A stretch of 11,867 nt of DNA from Patulibacter sp041648495 (GCA_041648495.1 JBAZOW010000095.1:1-11867); one strand, 5' to 3'. Counted from the first letter of the stretch, positions 1 to 7,213 are shown. Translations and numbers: made by a program. Notes: generated by a model not told the origin, from the sequence alone.

Positions 1-65
1 CCTGACGAGCTGAACGTCCCGCGACGATCGGTCCGCAGTCCTCCCGGGCTCGAACCCCGGAACGA

Positions 66-80
66 TGTGCGATTCGCACA
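66..80. promoter_or_regulatory. Perfect 7+1+7 palindrome, candidate operator
   Basis: The arms TGTGCGA and TCGCACA are exact reverse complements around a single T. The site lies about 83 bp upstream of the desaturase start and within no gene. The symmetry fits a dimeric repressor or activator site. No regulator is identified; it resembles the CRP/GlxR TGTGA-N6-TCACA pattern only in its outer bases. Its role is inference. Confidence 0.35.
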
Positions 81-148
81 CCGCCCTGCACCGGATGCCC
101 ACGGTCTTCGGCCGTACGCGGGCGTAGGTTGGCGTCGTACCGCACACC

Positions 149-154
149 GAGGAG
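149..154 (+). promoter_or_regulatory. Shine-Dalgarno sequence for the desaturase gene
   Basis: GAGGAG lies 8 nt before the ATG at 163. It decides the start in favour of 163 over the in-frame ATG at 67, which has no comparable site. Confidence 0.75.
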
Positions 155-162
155 CATCTGCG

Positions 163-1080
163 ATGTCCGTCACCGCGCCGTCACCCGTCACCGTCCGCCG
201 CATCCCGAACCCCGCCGAGCCGGTCCCGGCCGTGGCGGTTCCGACCTTGACGCTGCTCGTCGTCGCGCTGATCGGCTGGATCGGGGCGACCGTGCTCTAC
301 GTCGCCGCGGGCCTGCCGTGGTGGGCGACGGTCGTGGTCAACGCGGTTACCGGCTACCTGCTCTTCACCGTGGCCCACGACGCCGCGCACAGCTCGGCGT
401 CCAACCGGCGGGGCCTGAACAACGCGATGGGTCGCGTCGCGGCGCCGTTCTTCGCGCTGCACGCGGCGTTCCCGGTCTGGCGCTTCATCCACATGCAGCA
501 CCACCGGTTCACCAACCACGACGACGGCGACGATCCCGATCACTACACGATGCGCGGGCCCGCCTGGCAGCGGCCGTTCCGGTGGGTCACGATCGACTAC
601 CACTACGTGCTCTTCTACCTGCGGCACTTCCGTTCGCGGCCGCGGCCGGAGCGGATCGAGGGCGGGCTCTTCCTGACGCTGGGCGTGCTCGTGCCGGTCG
701 CGCTGATCGCCACCGGGAACGTGATGACCTGGCTGGTCGTGCTCTTCGTGCCGTCGCGCCTGGCGATCATCTGGCTCGCCTACGCGTTCGACTACCTCCC
801 GCACCACGGCCTGCACCACCGGCCGAATGAGGACCGGATGAAGACGACCCGCAACCGGATCGGTGGCGAGCGCTGGGTCTCGCCGCTGATGCTCTACCAG
901 AACTACCACCTGGTCCATCACCTGCACCCGACGGTGCCGTTCTACCGCTACATCCAGGTCTGGCGCCGCAACGAGGCCGCCTACCTCGATAAGGACCCCG
1001 CGCTCTCGACGCTCCGCGGACGCGAGATCACGCCCGACGAGTACCGCCGGATGCGCGACCTCGTGGAGGACCACCACTAG
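163..1080 (+). CDS. CrtR-type membrane fatty acid desaturase / beta-carotene hydroxylase-like protein
   Basis: This 305-residue integral membrane protein belongs to the fatty acid desaturase superfamily, whose members use a di-iron centre and O2 to desaturate acyl chains or hydroxylate carotenoids. All histidine boxes are visible: HDAAH at 72-76, HMQHH at 110-114, HHGLHH at 214-219 and HLVHHLHP at 249-256. Hydrophobic stretches lie near 27-50, 54-71, 170-188 and 189-208. The C-terminal NYHLVHHLHPTVPFYRY pattern resembles CrtR-like beta-carotene hydroxylases more than typical acyl-lipid desaturases, but the substrate cannot be fixed from sequence. No other carotenoid gene is present in the window. 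The ATG at 163 is chosen because of GAGGAG 8 nt upstream. asnB follows 54 bp downstream on the same strand. The family call is firm; the substrate is not. Confidence 0.88.
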   Translation: MSVTAPSPVTVRRIPNPAEPVPAVAVPTLTLLVVALIGWIGATVLYVAAGLPWWATVVVNAVTGYLLFTVAHDAAHSSASNRRGLNNAMGRVAAPFFALHAAFPVWRFIHMQHHRFTNHDDGDDPDHYTMRGPAWQRPFRWVTIDYHYVLFYLRHFRSRPRPERIEGGLFLTLGVLVPVALIATGNVMTWLVVLFVPSRLAIIWLAYAFDYLPHHGLHHRPNEDRMKTTRNRIGGERWVSPLMLYQNYHLVHHLHPTVPFYRYIQVWRRNEAAYLDKDPALSTLRGREITPDEYRRMRDLVEDHH

Positions 1081-1094
1081 GGGCGGACGGTCAA

Positions 1095-1127
1095 CCGGGG
1101 TGCCCTCCGGGTACCCCTGCGTATCGT
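1095..1127 (+). promoter_or_regulatory. Candidate asnB promoter with tandem repeat
   Basis: Two imperfect copies of an 11-base unit, CCGGGGTGCCC (1095-1105) and CCGGGTACCCC (1107-1117), lie head to tail at a 12-bp period. The second contains the palindrome GGGTACCC (1109-1116). TATCGT at 1122-1127 fits a TANNNT -10 element whose start point would fall at or next to the asnB ATG at 1135. No good -35 is seen. Confidence 0.35.
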
Positions 1128-1134
1128 CATAGAG

Positions 1135-2658
1135 ATGTGCGGAATCGTGGCGCAGCATGGAGGCGACGACGTCGTCGAGCTCGAACGGATGCTGGAGCGC
1201 CTCCACCACCGGGGGCCCGACGAGCGCGGGATCAAGACGCTGGAGCACGGGTGGCTGGGGCATACCCGGCTGTCGATCGTCGACCTGGCGCACGGCCGGC
1301 AGCCGCTCGCCAACGCGGCGGGCGATGCCTGGCTGGTCGGCAACGGCGAGATCTACAACCACGCGCAGGTCCGCGCCGAGATCGGCGACCAGCGCTTCCT
1401 GACGATGTCCGACAACGAGGTCGGGCTCTACCTGATGGAGCACGACTCGGTGGACGCGCTCGCGCAGCTCAACGGCATGTTCGCGTTCGTGATGGCCACC
1501 GCCGACGGGCGCTTCGTCGCCGCGCGCGACGCCGTCGGCATCAAGCCGCTGTATTGGGCCCGCCCTCCCCGCTCTCCCCGCGGGTCCGAGCACGAGGGCG
1601 TCACCCGCTTCGCGTCCGAGATGCACGCCTTCGATCCAGACTGGCAGCCGTACGTGGAGCCGTTCCCGCCCGGCCACGTCTGGACGCCCGAGGGTGGTCT
1701 GGAGCGGTTCGCGTCCGCGGTGCCCGAAGGCCCGTTGGTGGCGCCGCACGGTGACTACGTGGCCGGCACCCGCGAGGTCCTCGTCCGTGCCGTCGAGCAC
1801 CAGATGATGGGCGACGTGCCCGTCGGCGTGTTCCTCTCGGGCGGGCTGGACTCGAGCATCGTCGCGGCGATCGCCGCGCGCTGGTGCCACCGCCACGGCA
1901 CCACGCTGAAGACGTTCGCGATCGGCACACAGGGCTCGCCCGATATCGCCGCCGCGCGTCGGGTCGCGGAGTTCGTCGGGGCCGAGCACCGCGAGTTCGC
2001 CTACGACGCAGACGACGCGCTGGAGGTCCTGCCTGAGGTCGTGCGCTCGATCGAGTCGTTCGATCCCGGTCTCGTGCGATCCGCCGTCCCGAACTACCTG
2101 CTCGCGCGGGAGACGTCGGAGCACATCAAGGTCGTGCTGACCGGCGAGGGCGCCGACGAGCTGTTCGCCGGCTACGCCTACATGGCCGAGATCACCGACG
2201 CCGAGGAGCTCCACGCCGAGTTGGAGCGGACGGTGCGGTCGCTGCACAACCTCAACCTGCAGCGCTGCGATCGCGTGACGATGGCGCACGGGCTGGAGGC
2301 GCGCGTGCCGTTCCTCGATCTCGACGTGATCCGGTGGGCATTGAGCCTGCCCGCGGCGGAGAAGTTCACCACCCCGGCGCGACTCGAGAAGGCGCTGCTG
2401 CGTGAGGCGTTCACGGGCTGGCTGCCGGACGACCTGCTGTGGCGGGTCAAGGCCGAGTTCGGTGACGGGTCCGGCGCGCGCGACGTGCTGTCGGAGGCGA
2501 TCGAGGCCGAGATCACCGACGCCGAGCTCGCGGCCGAGCGCGACGCCGTCCGCCCGCCGTTGCGCAGCAAGGAGGAGCTCGCCTACTACCGCGTGTGGCG
2601 CGAGCATCTCGAGGGCGTCAGCGCCGAGCGGACGCTCAGTCGCTTCGCGCGGGCCTGA
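1135..2658 (+). CDS. asnB: Asparagine synthase (glutamine-hydrolysing), AsnB type
   Basis: Family members make asparagine from aspartate, glutamine and ATP in the cytoplasm. The N-terminal glutaminase half (about 1-190) begins MCGIVA, so Cys2 is the expected nucleophile after Met removal. It also has HHRGPDE (24-30), TRLSI (44-48) and NGEIYN (70-75). The synthetase half has the ATP-binding PP-loop SGGLDSS (235-241), TGEGADELFAGY (336-347) and LEARVPFLD (387-395). All key residues are present. At 507 residues it is shorter than E. coli AsnB (about 554) and much shorter than the roughly 640-residue actinobacterial AsnB/LtsA type, mainly in the C-terminal half. The start is fixed by the required MCG; no Shine-Dalgarno precedes it, so a leaderless message is possible. 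It converges with the histidine kinase gene, 18 bp away. A related amidotransfer role, as for LtsA in cell-wall amidation, cannot be excluded. Confidence 0.93.
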   Translation: MCGIVAQHGGDDVVELERMLERLHHRGPDERGIKTLEHGWLGHTRLSIVDLAHGRQPLANAAGDAWLVGNGEIYNHAQVRAEIGDQRFLTMSDNEVGLYLMEHDSVDALAQLNGMFAFVMATADGRFVAARDAVGIKPLYWARPPRSPRGSEHEGVTRFASEMHAFDPDWQPYVEPFPPGHVWTPEGGLERFASAVPEGPLVAPHGDYVAGTREVLVRAVEHQMMGDVPVGVFLSGGLDSSIVAAIAARWCHRHGTTLKTFAIGTQGSPDIAAARRVAEFVGAEHREFAYDADDALEVLPEVVRSIESFDPGLVRSAVPNYLLARETSEHIKVVLTGEGADELFAGYAYMAEITDAEELHAELERTVRSLHNLNLQRCDRVTMAHGLEARVPFLDLDVIRWALSLPAAEKFTTPARLEKALLREAFTGWLPDDLLWRVKAEFGDGSGARDVLSEAIEAEITDAELAAERDAVRPPLRSKEELAYYRVWREHLEGVSAERTLSRFARA

Positions 2659-2676
2659 GCCAGGTCGGCCGCGGAG

Positions 2677-3789
2677 CTAGCCGCCCAGGACCGTGGCGGC
2701 ACCCCTTGCGCCCGACGTCCCGATCGGCAGCTGGACCGTGACGTGGAGCCCGCCGCCGGCGCGGGGGACGACGGTCAGCGTGCCGTCGTGCGCCTGGATG
2801 ATGCTCTTGACGATCGCGAGGCCCAGGCCGACGCCCGCGTGGTCGGCGCGGATCCGCTTGCTGCCGCGCTGGAACGGCTCCGCGAGCGTGGCGACCAGCT
2901 GCGGGGTGAGCGGCTCGCCGGTGTTCTCGACGGTCAGCCGCGCGGCCCCGCCGTGCGCGCTGGTCGTGACCCAGACGGTGCCCTGATCCGGCAGGTTGTG
3001 GACGATCGCGTTGTGCACCAGGTTGGTGACCATCTGCAGCAGCAGCGCGGGGGAGCCGGCGGTCGGCGCGGGGTCGCCGGAGGTCTCGATCGCGATCCCC
3101 CGCTGCTCGGCGAAGGGCAGCAGCGTCTCGGTCGCCTCCTCGGCCAGCAGCGACAGGTCGACCGGCTCGCGGGCGAACGACCGCTGGTCGGCCCGACTGA
3201 GCAGCAGCAGCGCCTCGGTCAGGTCGATCGCCCGGGCGTTGATCACGTGGAGGCGCTCGATCAGCTCGTCGTCCTCGCGGCTCGCGTCGTTGCGGACGAC
3301 GTCGAGCAGCGTCTGGGTGATCGCGAGCGGGGTGCGCAGCTCGTGAGAGGCGTTGGCGGCGAACCGCTGCTGCTCGGCGACCTGCGCCTCGACGCGCGCG
3401 AGCATCAGGTCGAAGGCGTCGGCCAGCTCGCGGAACTCGTCCTGCCGTCCTTCCAACCGGATCCGGTGGGAGAGCGATCCGCTGGTCGCCAAGCGGGCGG
3501 CGTCGGTGATCCGCGTCAGCGGTGCGAGCATCCGCCCGGCGAGCACCCAGCCGCCCACGAGCGCGAAGATCAGCAGACCGCCCATCACGAGGGCGGCCTT
3601 CGGGACGAAGGCGTTCTGCAGGTCGGCGCGCCCGGGCGCGAAGATGGGCGCGTCGTTCAGGGTCTCGGGCACGTACCGCAGCAGGAACACCCAGACGACC
3701 GCGAGCAGCGCGGCGCCGGCCAGCATCACGAGCGCGGCGTAGCTGAGGGTGAGCTTGAGCCGGACGCTCAGGCCCGGATCCCTACCCAC
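2677..3789 (-). CDS. Membrane sensor histidine kinase (HAMP, HisKA, HATPase_c)
   Basis: This 370-residue kinase is the probable partner of the OmpR-type regulator just upstream. Membrane segments at about 14-37 and 66-86 enclose a short external loop of about 28 residues (38-65), so it lacks a sizeable extracellular sensor domain. A HAMP linker follows (about 87-139). The H-box is ANASHELRTPLA with phospho-acceptor His149. The N-box is NLVHNAIVHN (256-265), the G1 region is VENTG (287-291) and the G2 box is GVGLGLAIVKS (319-329). The start is GTG at 3789-3787, overlapping the regulator's last 8 bases, with AGGGG upstream on the - strand; this suggests translational coupling. Its short loop, its partner and a VanY-like gene nearby recall VanS/CutS-type kinases that respond to envelope stress, but the signal is unknown. 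Confidence 0.92.
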   Translation of the reverse strand: MGRDPGLSVRLKLTLSYAALVMLAGAALLAVVWVFLLRYVPETLNDAPIFAPGRADLQNAFVPKAALVMGGLLIFALVGGWVLAGRMLAPLTRITDAARLATSGSLSHRIRLEGRQDEFRELADAFDLMLARVEAQVAEQQRFAANASHELRTPLAITQTLLDVVRNDASREDDELIERLHVINARAIDLTEALLLLSRADQRSFAREPVDLSLLAEEATETLLPFAEQRGIAIETSGDPAPTAGSPALLLQMVTNLVHNAIVHNLPDQGTVWVTTSAHGGAARLTVENTGEPLTPQLVATLAEPFQRGSKRIRADHAGVGLGLAIVKSIIQAHDGTLTVVPRAGGGLHVTVQLPIGTSGARGAATVLGG

Positions 3790-4474
3790 CTTCGACCCCT
3801 TCGTCGTCGGCGGCTCCCGTATCTATGCGGTACCCGACACCGGCCACCGTGGCGATCAACCCCGGTTCGCCGAGCCGCTTGCGCAGCGCCGAGACCGTGA
3901 TCCGTACGGCGTTGGTGAACGGGTCGGCGTTCTCGTCCCACGCCCGCCGGAGCAGCTCCTCGGCGCTCACGACACCGCCCTCGGCCTCGACCAGGACCTC
4001 GAGCACGGCGAACTGCTTGCGGGTCAACGCGACGTAGCGGTCGTCGCGGTAGACCTCGCGGCGGAACGGATCCAGCCGGAGTCCGGCGATCTCGCGCACC
4101 GGTGGTCGGTTGTGGGCACGGCGGCGGTCGAGCGCCCGCAGCCGGAGCACCAGCTCCTGGAGCTCGAACGGCTTGGTCAGGTAGTCGTCGGCTCCGAGCC
4201 CGAACCCGCTGGCCTTGTCGTCCAGGCGGTCCGCGGCGGTCAGCATCAGGATCGGCGTGCCGCTGCCCGACGCGACGATCCGCTGAGCGATCTCGTCGCC
4301 GCTGGGTCCGGGGATGTCGCGGTCCAGCACGGCGATGTCGTAGTCGTTGATGCTCAGCAGCCGCAACGCGGTGTCGCCGTCTCCGGCGAGGTCGGTCGCG
4401 ATCGCCTCCAGGCGCAGGCCGTCGCGGATGGCCTCCGCCATGAACGGCTCGTCCTCGACGACCAACACACGCAT
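3782..4474 (-). CDS. OmpR/PhoB-family response regulator
   Basis: This 230-residue protein has a receiver domain (about 1-115) with acidic pocket Glu7/Asp8, phospho-acceptor Asp51 in AVLDRDIPG, Thr79 in MLTAAD and Lys101 in LTKPF. A winged-helix DNA-binding domain follows (about 128-217), containing LTRKQFAVLEVL, the recognition-helix region NAVRITVSALRKRL and the C-terminal VAGVGYRI hairpin. The LDRDIPG motif is, as far as I recall, shared with actinobacterial VanR/CutR-like regulators. The ATG at 4474 is chosen because TAGGA (4487-4483 on the - strand) lies 8 nt upstream and the MRVLVVEDE N-terminus is complete. Its stop overlaps the kinase start. It is divergent from the M15 peptidase gene, so that gene and its own operon are natural targets (inference). 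Confidence 0.93.
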   Translation of the reverse strand: MRVLVVEDEPFMAEAIRDGLRLEAIATDLAGDGDTALRLLSINDYDIAVLDRDIPGPSGDEIAQRIVASGSGTPILMLTAADRLDDKASGFGLGADDYLTKPFELQELVLRLRALDRRRAHNRPPVREIAGLRLDPFRREVYRDDRYVALTRKQFAVLEVLVEAEGGVVSAEELLRRAWDENADPFTNAVRITVSALRKRLGEPGLIATVAGVGYRIDTGAADDEGVEGG

Positions 4475-4585
4475 CGGTTCGATCCTACGAGTCGGGGGAT
4501 ATCGCCGGCGTATCGAAAAGCCCATACGTACGGGCAACACGGTGCGGTCTTGACTGGCGGCGTGACTTCTCGTGGCGCAGCACGG
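4475..4585. promoter_or_regulatory. Divergent promoter region between regulator and M15 peptidase
   Basis: This 111-bp spacer serves both directions. It contains TATCG twice at 4500-4504 and 4511-4515, an 11-bp offset typical of the tandem half-sites bound by OmpR-family dimers. It also contains the near-palindrome CCCATACGTACGGG (4521-4534, 12 of 14 positions symmetric). These are the best candidate sites for the regulator encoded on the left. No clear -35/-10 pair could be assigned on either strand. Confidence 0.4.
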
Positions 4586-5203
4586 ATGACGATCCGCCGG
4601 AGCCGGATCCGCTGGACGCGCGTCGTCGGCGTGCTCGTCCTCGTGGCGGCGATCGTCGTCGCCGTCGGCTCCCGGCTGTCGGCGTCCCTGCCCTCGGTGA
4701 CCGCCCTGCCGTCGACGGCGGTGTCCACCCTGGACGCGTTCCACGGTGGCAACGGCGAAGCCGACGGCCACGTCCCCGACGGTACGACGGTCTTCGACGA
4801 CGACGTTCCGGCCGTGGCCAAGCTCGATCGCGCGCTGCTCGACGCGGTGCGCCAGGCGGCGACGGACGCCGCGGACGACGGGATCACGGTCCTCGTCAAC
4901 AGCGGCTGGCGGACCCCGAAGTACCAGGCGCGACTGCTGCGCGAGGCGGTCTCGACGTACGGCTCCGAGGCGGAGGCGGCCCGCTGGGTCGCGACCGCCA
5001 AGAGCTCTCCGCACGTGTCCGGCGACGCGATCGACGTCGGGCCGTACGACGCCCAGGCGTGGCTGTCCGAGCACGGCGCGGCCTACGGGCTCTGCCGGAT
5101 CTACGACAACGAGCCGTGGCACTACGAGCTGCGGCGCGGAGCGGTCCGCAACGGCTGCCCGCCGACGTACGCCGATCCGACGGCGGACCCGAGGATGCAC
5201 TGA
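4586..5203 (+). CDS. VanY-like D-alanyl-D-alanine carboxypeptidase (peptidase M15)
   Basis: This 205-residue zinc peptidase is expected to remove the terminal D-Ala from peptidoglycan stem pentapeptides outside the membrane. A basic N-terminus and one hydrophobic segment (about 11-29) form a signal anchor or signal peptide. The M15 signatures are complete: SGWRT with Arg109; SPHVSGDAID (141-150), giving zinc ligands His143 and Asp150; and EPWHYE (176-181), giving catalytic Glu176 and ligand His179. Cys170 and Cys191 flank the last motif and could form a disulphide. Two starts fit: ATG 4586, used here, and in-frame GTG 4562; neither has a good Shine-Dalgarno sequence. Its divergent position from a two-component pair suggests control by it. 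A true vancomycin-resistance role is not shown, since no vanHAX genes are present. Confidence 0.9.
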   Translation: MTIRRSRIRWTRVVGVLVLVAAIVVAVGSRLSASLPSVTALPSTAVSTLDAFHGGNGEADGHVPDGTTVFDDDVPAVAKLDRALLDAVRQAATDAADDGITVLVNSGWRTPKYQARLLREAVSTYGSEAEAARWVATAKSSPHVSGDAIDVGPYDAQAWLSEHGAAYGLCRIYDNEPWHYELRRGAVRNGCPPTYADPTADPRMH

Positions 5204-5243
5204 GCGGCGCGCTCGGCATCCCCGTCCCGGTTCCGCCGATCCC

Positions 5244-6989
5244 TCACGGCGCCGCGGCGTGCGCCGCGACGGCCGAGCCGACCGCCGAGCCGTCGGTCTT
5301 CGACGTCGGACGGAAGACGATCGCCCAGCCTTCCGAGCCGTCGTTGCGCGTGAATCGGCTTGTCGTGAACTCGATCACGATGTGGTCGCCGTCCTTGCTG
5401 AGCAGGCATTCCTCGTGCACCTGTCGCGCCGGCTGGTCACGGGCTCCGAGCGCCCGGCGGGTGGGGAGCGGTGCGCAGACGATCTCGTCGAGCGCGTGCC
5501 CGACCAGCTCGTCCGTCGCCCAGCCGAGCAGGTCCTGCGCAGCCGCGTTGATCCGCGTGATCGTGCCGGCCGCGTCGCCGGAGATCCAGCCGTCGCGCAT
5601 CGTGTCGGCGAGCGCGCGGAGCTCGTTGTCCGCCTGGACGAGCGCGTGCTGGATCCGCAGTCGCTCGCTGATGTCGACCAGTACGACGATGATCCCGAAC
5701 GGCACCTCGCCCGATCCCCGCAGGAGCCGGCAGCGCGCGTAGGCGTCGAAGGTCGATCCGTCCTTGCGCTGGAGCATCAGGTCGCCGGACCACCGTCCGA
5801 CCCGCTGCAGCTGGTCCTCGACGACCTGCGCGAGGCGCCGATCCCGTCGCTCCAGGACGAGATCCGCGAGCGGTCGATCGCCGGTCTCGCCCTCATCCCA
5901 TCCGAGCAGGGCGGTCGCGCCTCCGCGCCAGCCGGTCACGTTGCCCTCGAGATCGAGCACGACGGTCGCCGTCTCGATGTCGTCCAGCAGGCTCGCGCCG
6001 AGGTACGCCCGGGCCTCGGCCAAGCGGCGGTCGGTCAGGCTGCGGTGCCGCACGAGCACCGCGGGCCCGTCGTCGCTGCGGTAGCGGGTGGCGCGCATCT
6101 CGACCCAGCGAGGGTCGTGCGGAGCGTCGTTGCGGTACTCCAGGCTGAAGGAGCCGGAGCGGTTCTCGAGCAGCTCGTGCAATCCCCAGGCGACCTGGGC
6201 CGCGTCGGGGCAATCCGCCGCGGCCTCCTCGCAGACCCGCAGGTAGTTCTGCTCCGCCTGAACCCCGAACCGGCCGTTGGCTCGGCCGAACTCACGCCAG
6301 GCCTCGTTGACGGCGAGCACGTTGCCGTCGGCATCGAGCACCGCCGCGGGCTCCTCGAGCGCGTCGAGGGTCTGGAGCGGAAGCGGAAGCGGGGGTGCGC
6401 CGGGCCCTTCGGACGCGAGCATGTCGAAGGTCGCGAGCCCGTGCAGCTCTCCGGAGCGGATCGCGAGGGCGATCGCGTGGGGCCGGTTCTTCGCGCCGAG
6501 CTTGCGCAGCGCATTGGCGACGTGGCGCTCGACGGTGGCGGGGGCGAGGTAGAGCTGCTCGGCGATCTCGGCACCGGTCATCCCCGAGGAGACGAGCGTG
6601 ACGACCTCGCGCTCGCGCTCGCTGAGGGTCGGCGTCCGCGCGGGACCCTCGCCGGCGAGACGCAGGGCGACCACATGGCCGTCGTGCCCGACCCGGGCCC
6701 GGCAGGTGAGCTCGACGGCGACCCGCGAGCCGTCGCCGCGCTCCAGCTCCAGCGGGGTCCATCCGTCGGACGACGCCGGCCCGGATTCGGCCAACGCCAG
6801 GGCGACGGCCCCCGCCGTGCGACGGCGTAGTCCGGTCGGCGCCAGGTCCTCGAGGGTCCGGCCGAGCACGTCGCCTCGAGCCCGTCGCAACAACCCCTGG
6901 GCTGCGACGTTGACGTCCGTCACCCGATGACCCGCGTCGCAGATCAGTACGGGGATGGCACTGCCGAACGCGAAAGCGGGGCCGAGCAT
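5244..6989 (-). CDS. Multi-PAS regulator with internal LuxR-type helix-turn-helix
   Basis: This soluble 581-residue protein has no membrane segments. From the ATG at 6989 the order is: PAS 1 (about 11-113), a LuxR/GerE helix-turn-helix (about 121-177, with LSEREREVVTLVSSGMTGAEIA and PATVERHVANALRKLGAKNR), then PAS 2 (about 207-320), PAS 3 (about 335-442, ending in a PAC-like VVLVDISERLR) and PAS 4 (about 455-562). Having the DNA-binding domain near the N-terminus with three sensory domains after it is unusual, as LuxR domains normally end the protein. No histidine kinase or receiver domain is present, so it probably senses a ligand, redox state or light directly. An in-frame ATG at 7058 would give 604 residues; 6989 is preferred because PAS 1 begins soon after it and a weak GGA lies 6 nt upstream. 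The gene converges with the carboxypeptidase gene, 40 bp away. Confidence 0.85.
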   Translation of the reverse strand: MLGPAFAFGSAIPVLICDAGHRVTDVNVAAQGLLRRARGDVLGRTLEDLAPTGLRRRTAGAVALALAESGPASSDGWTPLELERGDGSRVAVELTCRARVGHDGHVVALRLAGEGPARTPTLSEREREVVTLVSSGMTGAEIAEQLYLAPATVERHVANALRKLGAKNRPHAIALAIRSGELHGLATFDMLASEGPGAPPLPLPLQTLDALEEPAAVLDADGNVLAVNEAWREFGRANGRFGVQAEQNYLRVCEEAAADCPDAAQVAWGLHELLENRSGSFSLEYRNDAPHDPRWVEMRATRYRSDDGPAVLVRHRSLTDRRLAEARAYLGASLLDDIETATVVLDLEGNVTGWRGGATALLGWDEGETGDRPLADLVLERRDRRLAQVVEDQLQRVGRWSGDLMLQRKDGSTFDAYARCRLLRGSGEVPFGIIVVLVDISERLRIQHALVQADNELRALADTMRDGWISGDAAGTITRINAAAQDLLGWATDELVGHALDEIVCAPLPTRRALGARDQPARQVHEECLLSKDGDHIVIEFTTSRFTRNDGSEGWAIVFRPTSKTDGSAVGSAVAAHAAAP

Positions 6990-7075
6990 GTGGGATCCGG
7001 AGATCGTTGGTGTCGCCGTCGCGCCAAAGGCGGCTGACCGTCCGAACCTACCACGCATTGCGTACGGCGTTTCAG

Positions 7076-7101
7076 ACGGGTTGCGAGATTCGCGACCCCG
7101 T
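7076..7101. promoter_or_regulatory. Imperfect inverted repeat, candidate autoregulatory operator
   Basis: ACGGGTTGCGA (7076-7086) and TCGCGACCCCGT (7090-7101) are inverted copies with one mismatch and one extra base, separated by GAT. The repeat lies between divergent genes, close to the start of the PAS-LuxR gene. It is a reasonable operator for that regulator, but no binding evidence exists. Confidence 0.35.
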
Positions 7102-7199
7102 GCGCCGCAGTCCGCGAGAACCCGCCAGATCGATGATGGAAAACCGGTATCCCGGCGGCGGGGCGGCAGATCGGACCTAGCCTGAAAGCGTCGGTCCCG

Positions 7200-7213
7200 G
7201 ACTCGCACGAGTC
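7200..7213. repeat. Inverted repeat GACTCG-CA-CGAGTC
   Basis: A 6+2+6 inverted repeat about 90 bp before the DUF3494 start, probably in its 5' untranslated region or promoter. It may be an operator half-site pair. A 2-nt loop makes an RNA hairpin less likely. Confidence 0.3.

Larger units (their letters stand above)
1..162. other. Intergenic region upstream of the desaturase gene
   Basis: No credible gene is seen in this stretch. An in-frame ATG at 67 would lengthen the desaturase, but it lacks a Shine-Dalgarno sequence and adds an Arg-rich, non-conserved leader. The stretch holds a perfect palindrome at 66-80 and a T-arm-like stem-loop at 44-60 that fails as a tRNA. The gene to the left lies outside the window. 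Confidence 0.6.

Noticed and set aside
44..60. T-arm-like stem-loop CCGGG-CTCGAAC-CCCGG, hinting at a tRNA.
   Set aside because: On the + strand position 54 would be C, not T, and neither an anticodon arm nor an acceptor stem can be drawn. On the - strand one extra base breaks the T-stem, and the neighbouring hairpin has no U33.
181..2607. 808-codon open frame on the - strand across the desaturase and asnB genes.
   Set aside because: It lies opposite two genes with complete catalytic motifs. Its translation is an Arg/Val/Asp/His-rich string with no domains, typical of an antisense shadow in GC-rich DNA.
2743..3900. 385-codon + strand open frame opposite the histidine kinase.
   Set aside because: The kinase has all its H, N and G boxes. 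The opposite frame is Gln/Arg/Gly-rich and featureless.
4746..6830. 694-codon + strand open frame over the carboxypeptidase and the PAS-LuxR gene.
   Set aside because: It is out of frame with one real gene and antisense to the other, with low-complexity Arg-rich composition and no recognisable motif.
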